DNA of 64,000 nt from Spirochaetia bacterium UBA5763. GTDB lineage: Bacteria; Spirochaetota; UBA4802; UBA5550. Shown here in pieces: positions 8,177 through 16,447 of this stretch. The stretch lies in contig DIEX01000018.1 in NCBI GenBank assembly GCA_002418835.1, forward strand, positions 370,142 through 434,141, read 5' to 3'. Position 1 is the first letter of the stretch, and the number at the start of each line of letters is the position of its first letter. The notes beneath the pieces are model-generated. The model had not been told where the DNA came from. It worked only from the letters and a program-made list of their open reading frames with translations, and did no database searches. The translations under genes were made by a program, and so were the position numbers.

Positions 8177-9343
8177 CTATTTTACCTTAAAAACACTTTT
8201 AAGATATTCAAGAAATGCCGGATCATCACACATTATCTTTTCAGCATCATCACTGATCTTTGCCACAGGGTAGCCGTTGCATCTGCTCATTTTAATTACG
8301 ATACTGAGCGGAGTCACTCCGGGGAAGTCATTCGTCAGATTGGTCCCTATGCCGAAAGAAACATTTATCTTCCCCCTGAATTCATTTAGGAGCATCTCCG
8401 CCTTTCTGAAATCCAGGCTGTTGCTGAAAACAATGGTTTTAGTGATGGGATTTATCCCTAATTTATTGTAGTGGTTTATAATTTTGTAACCGAACTCAAC
8501 TGCATCTCCGCTGTCGTGCCGCACGCCGTCATAAAGTTTTGCAAAGTATAAGTCAAAGTCGCGTAGAAAGGCATCAACTGTGATGGTGTCGGAGAGCGCA
8601 ATACCCAGGTCGCCGCGATATTCATCTGTCCATTTCTGAAGCATATGTTTCTGGCTCAGATGAAGTTTAACTCCCACAGCCTGTCCAGCCATGATCCATT
8701 CGTGTGCCATTGTACCTATAGGCTTTAAACCGTACTTTTTGGCGAAGAAGACATTTGATGTGCCGAAAAAGTTTTTCGGATCAATATTCTCCCTGAGTCT
8801 GCGGATCACCTCGTCGTGCCACCTGAATGAGTGTCTCCTCCTTGTGCCGAAGTCAGCGAATCTGAATTCATCACTGTTTTCCCGGATGATTTCAATTTTA
8901 CTGTCTAAAAAATTTCTGGCACCTTCATAATCAGGCTCAGGGATCATTTTTCTGAAATAGATTTCATTCACAATGGCAAGCACCGGCACTTCGAACAGTA
9001 TAGTGAGGAGCCAGCTCCCTTTGACTTTAATGCTCAGGGTCCCTTCGGGGGTGATTTTCGGTTTTACATGCTCCCTGTTCAGTTTCATGAGGCTCAGAAA
9101 ATCTATGAAGTCCTTTTTAAAGAAGGGTACCTGCCTCAGGTAATCCAGTTCATCTTTCGAGAATCTAAGTGTGCAGAGAGAATCCAGCTCCTTTTCTATA
9201 TCACCTAACATACCTGAAAAGTTTACTCCGGCAGTACGGCAGTTAAATGTGTACTCTGCATCAACATCGGGGTACTGGTGCAGTACACCCTGCATCATTG
9301 TGAATTTATAGAAGTCGTTGTCAAGAAGGCTTATTATTATCAT
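8177..9343 (-). CDS. pncB: Nicotinate phosphoribosyltransferase
   Basis: A 388-residue cytoplasmic enzyme that joins nicotinate to PRPP, with ATP hydrolysis, to give nicotinate mononucleotide for NAD synthesis. Family hallmarks are LLDNDFYKFTMMQGV at the N-terminus, FADFGTRRRHSF (with the histidine region that is phosphorylated in this family), FFGTSNVFFAKKYGLKPIGTMAHEW, and DTITVDAFLRDFDLYFAKLYDGVRHDSGD. It lies 21 bases downstream of pncA, so both steps of nicotinamide salvage are made together. No strong ribosome-binding site is visible for the ATG at 9343. Confidence 0.95.
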   Translation of the reverse strand: MIIISLLDNDFYKFTMMQGVLHQYPDVDAEYTFNCRTAGVNFSGMLGDIEKELDSLCTLRFSKDELDYLRQVPFFKKDFIDFLSLMKLNREHVKPKITPEGTLSIKVKGSWLLTILFEVPVLAIVNEIYFRKMIPEPDYEGARNFLDSKIEIIRENSDEFRFADFGTRRRHSFRWHDEVIRRLRENIDPKNFFGTSNVFFAKKYGLKPIGTMAHEWIMAGQAVGVKLHLSQKHMLQKWTDEYRGDLGIALSDTITVDAFLRDFDLYFAKLYDGVRHDSGDAVEFGYKIINHYNKLGINPITKTIVFSNSLDFRKAEMLLNEFRGKINVSFGIGTNLTNDFPGVTPLSIVIKMSRCNGYPVAKISDDAEKIMCDDPAFLEYLKSVFKVK

Positions 9344-9364
9344 AGCATCAGATATCCGCTTATT

Positions 9365-10003
9365 TTATTTCATCATTACATCATCGGGGTTTTCTATAAT
9401 TGCAATTCCGGCTTTTTTCATCTCCTCTATGGCATTTACAGTTGTGGGCGCGGATATCCCTCTGCATGCTTCAAGGTTTACTACAACATTAAATCCGGTG
9501 TTTTTAAGCTGAAGGGCTGTTCTCTTTACACAGTAGTCTGTGGCGAGCCCGCCGACGATCACTGTATCTATCTCCCGGAGTTTCAGAAACTCAATAACAC
9601 CTGTTGAATTTTTCCCGGCAAGATCATGATAACATGCGCCATAAGGATGCATGTCCGGTTCCATCCCCTTCCACACAAAAAAATTGTATTTAGAAGGGTG
9701 CGGAAGGTCGTCAAGAAGCTCAGCCCCCTTTGTGCCGCCGATGCAGTGGGCTTTCCAGCGTATGTCAACATTCTCCCCCTCTACCGGGGAAAACTGAGGT
9801 TTATCTTTATCAGCAATCCATACAGCTTTTGTATTGTGCCAGTCCTTTGAACCTATTCTCACACATGCGAGCTTTGCCTGCCTGTTAAGCGCCTGGGCGA
9901 TTTTATCCCCTTCAGTTACAGGGAGCTCATCCGGGCAGAGGGGAGTAAAACCTTTTTGCGCGTCCACATCAAACGAAGCGGTTTTTTTATAATCAATGAT
10001 CAT
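9365..10003 (-). CDS. pncA: Nicotinamidase
   Basis: A 212-residue isochorismatase-like hydrolase that deaminates nicotinamide to nicotinate, feeding pncB directly downstream. The catalytic triad can be placed: Asp14 in VDAQKGF, Lys112 in WKG, and the nucleophilic Cys158 in GGLATDYCVK. A metal site is suggested by Asp54 and His56 in SKDWH and His86 in WKAHCIGGTKGAEL. Start choice is supported by GAGAGGAAA five bases before the ATG. Confident from motif order and from the operon partner. Confidence 0.95.
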   Translation of the reverse strand: MIIDYKKTASFDVDAQKGFTPLCPDELPVTEGDKIAQALNRQAKLACVRIGSKDWHNTKAVWIADKDKPQFSPVEGENVDIRWKAHCIGGTKGAELLDDLPHPSKYNFFVWKGMEPDMHPYGACYHDLAGKNSTGVIEFLKLREIDTVIVGGLATDYCVKRTALQLKNTGFNVVVNLEACRGISAPTTVNAIEEMKKAGIAIIENPDDVMMK

Positions 10004-10270
10004 CTGTTTCCTCTCACATTCTATCGTTTTCTATACGGCAGTTCTAAAAACCTGATTTTTACAGGGTCAAAGGCCAGCACTTTTTCGACATCCTGTCGCT
10101 GCTGGCAGGCGAACCTCGTGTTCGCTCGGACGGTAGCCCCTTTATAAGCCCCGCAGGGCTCTCTGCAGTTTCAAAAACTTAGTTTTTGGAACTGCTCTAT
10201 ATTTAAATTTAACCGATTTATATCAAGTGATAAAAAATTTTAGTAATTCAATAAAAAATTTAAATTAATG
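10004..10270. repeat. Gap with four consecutive stem-loops
   Basis: The divergent gap between pncA and the TetR gene contains, in order: a two-step stem GCCAGCA..TGCTGGC (10073-10106) enclosing CGACA-TCC-TGTCG; GCGAAC/GTTCGC (10109-10125); AGCCC/GGGCT (10147-10160); and a 14-bp stem with one wobble, GCAGTTTCAAAAAC/GTTTTTGGAACTGC (10165-10195). No coding frame is convincing. It resembles a clustered REP/BIME-type element. Confidence 0.6.
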
Positions 10271-10315
10271 TTGTCAAAATATACCAGGTATACTATTGTT
10301 GTCTACATGGTATAC
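10271..10315 (+). promoter_or_regulatory. Promoter and TetR-type operator
   Basis: TTGTCA (10271-10276) and TATTGT (10294-10299) are spaced by 17 bases. The spacer holds a 13-bp palindrome TATACCAGGTATA (10280-10292), and the half-site GGTATAC recurs at 10309-10315. A TetR repressor bound here would block its own promoter. The predicted transcript would start very near the ATG at 10320. Confidence 0.6.
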
Positions 10316-10319
10316 TAAA

Positions 10320-10898
10320 ATGAAAACAAAGAATAAAGCTCTTGAAGAACGGATTTTTAAGAATACTGAAGCCCTTATTTCACGAAACGGGATTAAGGGG
10401 TGGAATATGAATGATCTCGCCTCTCATGCGGGGATAACAAAGCGCACTCTATATAAAATTATAGAGTCAAAAGAGCAGCTTATAAGTGAGATCGTTTTTA
10501 AGAATATTTTTGAAATCAGGGACAAAATATCTGAAATAATTAAGGGGAGTGATGATGTTCTCTCCGGTATAGATAACATTATAATAACAATAGCGGAACT
10601 CCTGCGGAACAATATTATAAACCGTTATGGCGAAATTCTTAACGAGTTCCCGGACCTTGAAGCGGAAATTGTAAGGGAGAATGCGATATTTTTCAGCCAG
10701 CTGCGCGATTTCCTCAGCAAAGGGATTGAAGATGGTTATCTTGTTAAGGAGCTGACTCCTGATTTTATGTACCGCACATTTCTTGCAAATCTCTTCTATT
10801 TCATCAAGTACAGCAGAACACAGGAGGAGGCAGCAGACAACATGGCTCTTGCACTTCGCTGTATGTTCAGGGGGAGTATTAATTATGAACGAAAATAA
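10320..10898 (+). CDS. TetR-family transcriptional regulator
   Basis: About 192 residues. The N-terminal helix-turn-helix is clear: ALISRNGIKGWNMNDLASHAGITKRTLYKIIESKEQL is the usual TetR DNA-binding layout; the C-terminal helical ligand domain is unassigned. I take the ATG at 10320; an upstream TTG at 10296 is in frame but lies within the -10/operator region. There is no clear Shine-Dalgarno sequence, so a nearly leaderless message is possible. It precedes the RND/LolA-like/outer-membrane genes by 44 bases and most likely controls them, in keeping with the palindromic operator just ahead of it. Confidence 0.88.
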   Translation: MKTKNKALEERIFKNTEALISRNGIKGWNMNDLASHAGITKRTLYKIIESKEQLISEIVFKNIFEIRDKISEIIKGSDDVLSGIDNIIITIAELLRNNIINRYGEILNEFPDLEAEIVRENAIFFSQLRDFLSKGIEDGYLVKELTPDFMYRTFLANLFYFIKYSRTQEEAADNMALALRCMFRGSINYERK

Positions 10899-10942
10899 AA
10901 AATACCATAAATTTGATAATCAAATCTTTATGAGAGGGGACT

Positions 10943-13483
10943 ATGTATAAAAAACTGCTTCACTATCTTTCCATTACCTACAGGAGGCCGAAGCTTACAG
11001 CTTTTTGCGGTGTGCTGGTTACACTTTTATTTGCTTCTGCTATCCCGTTTATCCAGTTCGATAATGACATCAAGAATTTTCTCGCGCTGGATCATCCGCA
11101 CAGGATATCAAATGACAGGCTTAACGAAGTATTCGGCTCAAGTGAGCTTATACTTATCGGTATTGAATCAGATAACGCGTATTCAAAAGAAACTGTTGAG
11201 TATATAAAATGGCTCCAGGGTGAAATTGAAAAGCTGAACTGGGGCTACCCGGCAAAAAGCATATCATCTGAGCTTAAACTCACAGTTGATGAAGCCAGTA
11301 TGGTTATTGATGCAGTGAACCGCTACGAGATACAGGGGAAAGATGCACTTAAATCTCTGCTTGTAAACCCTGAACAGATGACGAACGAACTATTCTGGGA
11401 CGCGGAATTTTCAAAAAAGATTGCGCGAAAGATGAAGCGTACATCCGTTGACAGGCTGCTGCAGCTCTATAAATTCCCTGTGGACGAGATAAAATCTGTG
11501 AACAATACAGATTTTATAAGGGGTGAGGGTGATAAATTTGTCGTAGAGAAACTCATTAATCAGGATAATGCTGATGATGCTTCTCTCCAGGCAATGAAGG
11601 CCAAAGTGAAGAGCTGGTCTCTATACGACAGGCTTCTTTATTCCGCAGATGACAGGCTAACTGTGCTCTCTGTGGAGATGAATCCCGTGGACATCAATCT
11701 CCGCAAACAGTTTAACATCGAAGTTGAGAAGATAATTAAAGCAAGCCCTAAGGGAAACCTTGACGTTTACATGGCAGGTGAGCCTGTTGTGACAGACAGG
11801 GTAAGCAGCTCAATGGGTGATGACCTGAAGAGGCTCCTCCCTTTTGTTCTCCTTGTAATGGTTATAATATTATACCTGATCTTCCGTCAATATGAGGGGG
11901 TGGTCTTTCCGCTTATTGCCATGATCTTCTCTGTTATATGGACTCTTGGAACAATGTCAATTCTCAGAATTCCGATGAGCATGGTGAGCATCTCAATCCC
12001 CACTGTTCTTACTGCCGTTGCCAGCGCCTACGGAATACATTTCATGACGCATTACTTCATGAGCCCGGAGAGCGGCAGGTATGAATCATGCATTGACAGC
12101 ATGAAGGTGAGCGGGCTTGCCATAGTTATGGCCGCACTTACAACTGTTGTGGGTTTCGGTTCTCTCGCCACATCTGATATGACTCATATAAAAAACTACG
12201 GTATAATTACAGCCATAGGAGTCTTCTACTCTCTTGTAATTACTGTAACTCTTATCCCGGCTTTTCTTCTTCTGAGAAAAAATGTAAAGCCTGCTCTGGA
12301 CTTCGTTAAAAAAGAGGGGAGTGCAAAGGATTTCAGTTCACGTTTTCTTTTCTTTATTGAGTCAAAACTCGGCGGGCATCCGGGCAAGGTGCTCATTGCC
12401 GGTGTGATTATTGTGGCAGTTTCCCTTGCGGGCATGCTCTCTGTGAAGGTCAGCATGAACACAATGGATTTTTTCCAGGAGGGTTCTGAAATTAAAAACG
12501 CTGATGAAAAACTTAACGCAAAACTTTCAGGGACTCAGCTGCTTAATATCAACATTGAAAGCAGTGACGGCTCAGCGGTAATTACTCCTGAAGTGTTAAG
12601 TAGAGTTGAAAGTTTCCAGAGAGAGCTTGAGGCTAAATACAGGCTGGTGGGCAAGACTGTATCTGTAAATGATTTCCTCAAGAAGATGAACCAGGAGATG
12701 CATGGCGGCGACACTGCATATTATAAACTCCCTGAAACAACTCAGATGGCCAAAGAGTACCTCCTTCTCTATTCCGGAGATATAGATAACATGATATCAA
12801 AGGATATGGACAAAATCAGGATTCACCTCAGTATTAAAAGAGGGAGCATGTCAGATCTCGCTGAAATCAGGGGTTTTGCTCTGCAAAGTTTCGGAGATGA
12901 TTTCAGGAAAAACAATAATGTTGCAGTGACAGCCGGAGGGTTTCTTGACCTGATGATTGAGGCAAACATCCTCGTATTCAAAGGGCAGATATCGAGCCTC
13001 ATCATGTCACTGGTTGTAGTATCTATACTGATGTATCTTATCTTCCGTAATATTAAGCTAACCATGATTTCACTGATACCATTACTTATAGGTATTGCCA
13101 TGAATTTCGGGCTCATGGGATTTCTGAATATTCCCCTTAATGCGGCAACTGCCCTTGTTGCTTCAATATCAATCGGTATGGGTATAGACTACTCGATCCA
13201 CTTCATCACTCAGTACCGTAATTCCATGCAGGAATTGAATGATGTGGATAAAGCAGTGCGTAAAACTTATGAAGGTACAGGACGGGCCATTCTATCAAAT
13301 GCCGCTTCAGTAATGGCGGGGTTCCTTGTGCTGCTGTTTTCTGAATTCCCTGTTATCGCACAGTGCGGCGGGCTCATAGCATTCACTGTAACTGTAACAG
13401 GTTTTGCAGCCATCATAGTGATACCGGCAGCTATGAGAGTGTTCAACCGTCCGTCTGCCGGTGAAACACAGAAGGTAGCGTGA
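10943..13483 (+). CDS. MMPL/RND-family transporter
   Basis: An 846-residue inner-membrane protein with the two-fold RND layout: a membrane segment near residue 20, a large periplasmic loop, a block of about five membrane segments (residues 295-445), a second single segment near 475, a second loop and a last membrane block (residues 680-830). The second block contains SIGMGIDYSIHFITQYR, the MMPL-type charged motif; the matching place in the first block is VASAYGIHFMTHYF, without the aspartate. Family members export lipids or hydrophobic compounds using the proton gradient. The following LolA-like and beta-barrel genes suggest transport of a lipid-like substrate to the outer membrane. GAGAGGGG precedes the ATG. 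Confidence 0.9.
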   Translation: MYKKLLHYLSITYRRPKLTAFCGVLVTLLFASAIPFIQFDNDIKNFLALDHPHRISNDRLNEVFGSSELILIGIESDNAYSKETVEYIKWLQGEIEKLNWGYPAKSISSELKLTVDEASMVIDAVNRYEIQGKDALKSLLVNPEQMTNELFWDAEFSKKIARKMKRTSVDRLLQLYKFPVDEIKSVNNTDFIRGEGDKFVVEKLINQDNADDASLQAMKAKVKSWSLYDRLLYSADDRLTVLSVEMNPVDINLRKQFNIEVEKIIKASPKGNLDVYMAGEPVVTDRVSSSMGDDLKRLLPFVLLVMVIILYLIFRQYEGVVFPLIAMIFSVIWTLGTMSILRIPMSMVSISIPTVLTAVASAYGIHFMTHYFMSPESGRYESCIDSMKVSGLAIVMAALTTVVGFGSLATSDMTHIKNYGIITAIGVFYSLVITVTLIPAFLLLRKNVKPALDFVKKEGSAKDFSSRFLFFIESKLGGHPGKVLIAGVIIVAVSLAGMLSVKVSMNTMDFFQEGSEIKNADEKLNAKLSGTQLLNINIESSDGSAVITPEVLSRVESFQRELEAKYRLVGKTVSVNDFLKKMNQEMHGGDTAYYKLPETTQMAKEYLLLYSGDIDNMISKDMDKIRIHLSIKRGSMSDLAEIRGFALQSFGDDFRKNNNVAVTAGGFLDLMIEANILVFKGQISSLIMSLVVVSILMYLIFRNIKLTMISLIPLLIGIAMNFGLMGFLNIPLNAATALVASISIGMGIDYSIHFITQYRNSMQELNDVDKAVRKTYEGTGRAILSNAASVMAGFLVLLFSEFPVIAQCGGLIAFTVTVTGFAAIIVIPAAMRVFNRPSAGETQKVA

Positions 13484-13535
13484 TGCTGCGAAGCTGTTTC
13501 CCTGAGACGGGGTGTAAGGGGGAAATCTCCTTAAA

Positions 13536-13554
13536 ATCCCGGCAGGCCGGGGAT
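13536..13554. other. Short hairpin between RND and LolA-like genes
   Basis: CCCGGC and GCCGGG form a perfect 6-bp stem with an AG loop, in a 121-base gap inside the presumed operon. It could slow RNA decay or partly attenuate transcription; there is no T-tract. Confidence 0.4.
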
Positions 13555-13604
13555 GCGGTTTCGCCATATATTTTAATAATAAATAATATACAGAGGAGTC
13601 TGTT

Positions 13605-14393
13605 ATGAGAACAAAACTTATTTCTACTTTAACCGCAGCCCTGCTGATTGCAGCAGGTGCTGTATACGCCCAGGATAACATGTCAGGCGAACAGATCGCA
13701 CAGAAAGTGCATGACACAAACAAATCATCACAGGGAATTGTCCTTAAAGGGAAGATGACACTTGCGGGTGTAGGGGGAGGCTCATCTGAAGCCCGCTCAA
13801 TGGTTCTTCTTGCTTATGATAATGCCGGGCTCTCCAACGGGATTTTCAGGTTCACAGATTCATCATACAGAGGAACAACTATGCTCACAATCGAAAGGAA
13901 AGGCCAGGAGAATCTTCAGTATCTCTTTCTCCCTTCAGTGGGGAGCCCGCGCCAGATTGAAGGTTCAGACCGGGAAAAGAATTTTGTAGATACAGATTTC
14001 AGCAATGAGGATCTCGGCGGTTCAAGAATTTCAGACTACACATATAACAGGCTCCCTGACAGAAAAGCAGGTAACTATGACTGTTACATGATTGAAAGAT
14101 TCCCTAAAAACAAATCATCAAAATACAGCAAACATGTTGTAACAATTGATAAAGCCACAATGATTCCTGTTGATGTACAGTTCTATGCAAAATCAGGTAG
14201 AGTTGTTAAAACAATGCGCGCGTCTAATATTAAACAGATAAGCGCAAACATCCGTGTACCCATGAACCTCCAGGTTGTGGATATTGAAAAAAGACACCAG
14301 ACAGTAATAGATGTATCTTTTGCTCAGGAAAAGAACATTAACAGGGGATACTTTAACAGAAACCGCCTTAATATGCAGTGGGCGGAACAGTAG
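13605..14393 (+). CDS. Outer-membrane lipoprotein-sorting (LolA-like) protein
   Basis: 262 residues with a clean Sec signal peptide (hydrophobic TLTAALLIAAGAVYA, then cleavage before QDN). The mature protein has the pattern of COG2834-type LolA/LolB-like periplasmic carriers: GIVLKGKMTL, a TTMLTIERKGQENLQYLFLPSVGSPRQI-type strand pair (shown here in part), the NEDLGGSRISDYTYNRL segment, and VTIDKATMIPVDVQFY. Such proteins often accompany MMPL-type RND exporters and outer-membrane barrels, as here, and are thought to carry hydrophobic cargo through the periplasm. GAGGAG lies ahead of the ATG. Confidence 0.85.
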   Translation: MRTKLISTLTAALLIAAGAVYAQDNMSGEQIAQKVHDTNKSSQGIVLKGKMTLAGVGGGSSEARSMVLLAYDNAGLSNGIFRFTDSSYRGTTMLTIERKGQENLQYLFLPSVGSPRQIEGSDREKNFVDTDFSNEDLGGSRISDYTYNRLPDRKAGNYDCYMIERFPKNKSSKYSKHVVTIDKATMIPVDVQFYAKSGRVVKTMRASNIKQISANIRVPMNLQVVDIEKRHQTVIDVSFAQEKNINRGYFNRNRLNMQWAEQ

Positions 14394-14405
14394 AGGGTGA
14401 TACCT

Positions 14406-15842
14406 ATGAAAGGAATGAAGAAGTTCAGCAGAATGATATATATACTTGCAGCTGCCGCGGTACTTATTGTACCGCAGGCACTTAATGCTGCAATAACCGT
14501 TAATGGAAATGTTGAAGCCAGGAACCAGTCAGGTGTTCATGAAGGTGACGTGTACAGGAACTACCTCAGAGCTGACGTTGAACTTGGCGAGAGTCTTAAT
14601 AATACAGTAGTGAAAGTTATTCTCCGTGCGGAAGATGACACAATCCGCCCGGAGAAAGTGGATAAGGAAGTTGATAAAATCGATGCAAATCCAGCAAATG
14701 ATATAACAGTTTCTCAACGGAACTATCTCGATGACAGTTACGACGGCCCGCAGCGTGTCTATCTCCGTGAAGCCTATATCAGTCACGACATTTACTTTGA
14801 CAGCATAATAGACAGCGTAAACCTGAAGATGGGGCGCATCATATACACATGGGGTAATGCTGATGAGCAGAAACCTGTGGATATCATCAACCCCCAGGAT
14901 TACTCCAACCTCTATTTTACCCCGATTCAGGACCGGAAGATCGGTGTGTTCAGCGGTTCAATGTCTGTTTTTTTTACAGAGAATTTTTTCATCGAAGGTG
15001 TTGTAATCCCTGAGTTCCGGTCATCTGAGATTGCAACAACAGTATTTACAACGGACGAAGTAAAGAGATTACAGGAAAACCAGATTTTTGATCTTCAGGA
15101 TCCTGAAACTCCTGATAAAAAGAACCAGGAAAATAGCTACGCAGGGCGTATAGGGCTCATGATATTTGATGTAGATATGCATGCTAACTACTATTACGGG
15201 TATGATCATTTACCTGTTAACAGATTTAAAATGGCAGTAATGCCTCCTATAACTCAAGATTCAATAGTAGTTACTCCTGAATACGAGAAAATACAGATGT
15301 TCGGCTTCGATTTTCAGAGAGCTTTATTTTTCGGTATTACACTCCGTGGTGAAGGAGCATACTTTGACAGGGGGAAATATTTTTACTATGACAGCGAGTC
15401 CCCTACTGCAAACCCGTTACAGTCACCGCTGTTTGCTGATATTATGTCAAACGGTAATGGCTCCATAGAAAAAGATTATGTATACTACACAGCAGGTTTT
15501 GATGACCACGATTTTATCTTTGATGACCTTTACGTGAACCTTCAGTTCAGCCAGAAGAGAATTATGGATTATGAAGATACACTTGCACAGGATAAATATG
15601 TGAACCATATACTCTGGACAGTGAAATACTTCATGCTTAACAAAAAGTTCTGCATCTCAACAAAAGGGGCCTATAACCTTAAAGAGAAGGCTACATACGC
15701 CAACGGTGAATTCCTTGTGAAGTTTACAGACAACTTCGAGTTTATGCTTGGCGGGTGGGTTCTTGAAGGTGATGAGGATACAGAGATAGGGCAGTTTGAC
15801 CATAATGACATGGTTTACGTTGCAGGAAAACTTACGTTCTGA
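14406..15842 (+). CDS. Outer-membrane beta-barrel protein, DUF1302-like
   Basis: About 478 residues with a signal peptide ending ALNA. The segment KMGRIIYTWGNADEQKP followed by VDIINPQDYSNLYF is the hallmark 'GRq..sWG.sd....D..NPqDY' of DUF1302-like outer-membrane proteins. Alternating aromatic/polar strands and the closing VAGKLTF fit a beta-barrel. It is the third structural gene of the RND/LolA-like set and probably its outer-membrane exit or acceptor. I prefer the ATG at 14406 because GAGGGTGA sits five bases before it; the GTG at 14397 lies within that sequence. Confidence 0.8.
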   Translation: MKGMKKFSRMIYILAAAAVLIVPQALNAAITVNGNVEARNQSGVHEGDVYRNYLRADVELGESLNNTVVKVILRAEDDTIRPEKVDKEVDKIDANPANDITVSQRNYLDDSYDGPQRVYLREAYISHDIYFDSIIDSVNLKMGRIIYTWGNADEQKPVDIINPQDYSNLYFTPIQDRKIGVFSGSMSVFFTENFFIEGVVIPEFRSSEIATTVFTTDEVKRLQENQIFDLQDPETPDKKNQENSYAGRIGLMIFDVDMHANYYYGYDHLPVNRFKMAVMPPITQDSIVVTPEYEKIQMFGFDFQRALFFGITLRGEGAYFDRGKYFYYDSESPTANPLQSPLFADIMSNGNGSIEKDYVYYTAGFDDHDFIFDDLYVNLQFSQKRIMDYEDTLAQDKYVNHILWTVKYFMLNKKFCISTKGAYNLKEKATYANGEFLVKFTDNFEFMLGGWVLEGDEDTEIGQFDHNDMVYVAGKLTF

Positions 15843-15855
15843 TACCTTTAATCAG

Positions 15856-15890
15856 GCAGGCATCCGGTTTACTACATGCCGGGTGCCTGC
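15856..15890 (+). terminator. Hairpin at end of exporter operon
   Basis: A 12-bp stem with one G-U pair (GCAGGCATCCGG / CCGGGTGCCTGC) and an 11-base loop, 13 bases past the stop. It lacks a T-tract. Confidence 0.55.
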
Positions 15891-15988
15891 AGATAGCAGA
15901 ATATACTTGAAGTAATTACAATATGTAAGGTGAGTATCAAGAACAACATCTTTGCCGTGTAAAATGGGCGGTAGACCCTAAAATGTTA

Positions 15989-16020
15989 TTGACAATATTT
16001 TCATAATAAGAATGATTATT
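15989..16020 (+). promoter_or_regulatory. Promoter and Fur/PerR-type box
   Basis: TTGACA at 15989-15994 is followed by an AT-rich region; 17 bases on lies a weak -10. Overlapping it at 16005-16020 is an interrupted inverted repeat AATAAGAATGATTATT, close in style to Fur/PerR boxes, suggesting autoregulation of the next gene. Confidence 0.55.
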
Positions 16021-16034
16021 ATTATGGAAGTTTT

Positions 16035-16427
16035 ATGTTAACAGATACATCAAAATACAGGAAGAGCAGACAGAGGGAGCGTATTCTCGAAATTCTGCGA
16101 GGCACAAAAAGCCACCCCACTGCTGATACAATTTATCTTGAGATGAAGGATGAATTTCCGGACTTAAGCCTTGGGAATGTCTATAGAAATCTGAATATAC
16201 TTGTTGAAACAAACATGGTAAAGCGACTCGATTTCGGCAGTACATTCAACAGGTATGACGGCAACTGCGAAACACACTCCCATTTTATATGCGAAAAATG
16301 CGGCTCTGTAAGCGACCTTGAAATTAATGAAAATTTCAATCCCGAAGATTTTATAAAAAACAGTAAAGGTAAGAAATTTAAAAATTTTACTCTGGAATTT
16401 TTCGGCATCTGCGAGAACTGCAGATAG
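16035..16427 (+). CDS. PerR-like Fur-family regulator
   Basis: 130 residues: winged-helix domain (SRQRERILEILRGTKSHPTADTIY..LSLGNVYRNLNIL) and a metal-binding dimer domain. A structural zinc site is complete: Cys86 and Cys89 in FICEKCG with Cys126 and Cys129 in ICENC. The sensing site looks PerR-type: His27, Asp75 (RYD), His81 and His83. In PerR the aspartate at this place gives iron-dependent histidine oxidation by peroxide, whereas Fur has glutamate. I therefore infer a peroxide sensor, though some manganese or iron regulators also fit. GGAAG precedes the ATG. The MBL-fold gene starts 20 bases after it. Confidence 0.85.
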   Translation: MLTDTSKYRKSRQRERILEILRGTKSHPTADTIYLEMKDEFPDLSLGNVYRNLNILVETNMVKRLDFGSTFNRYDGNCETHSHFICEKCGSVSDLEINENFNPEDFIKNSKGKKFKNFTLEFFGICENCR

Positions 16428-16447
16428 TCTCCCGTCAGGAACCTTCC

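Noticed and set aside
13484..13604. Possible small gene in the RND to LolA-like gap
   Set aside because: No start with a ribosome-binding site; the sequence is dominated by a hairpin.
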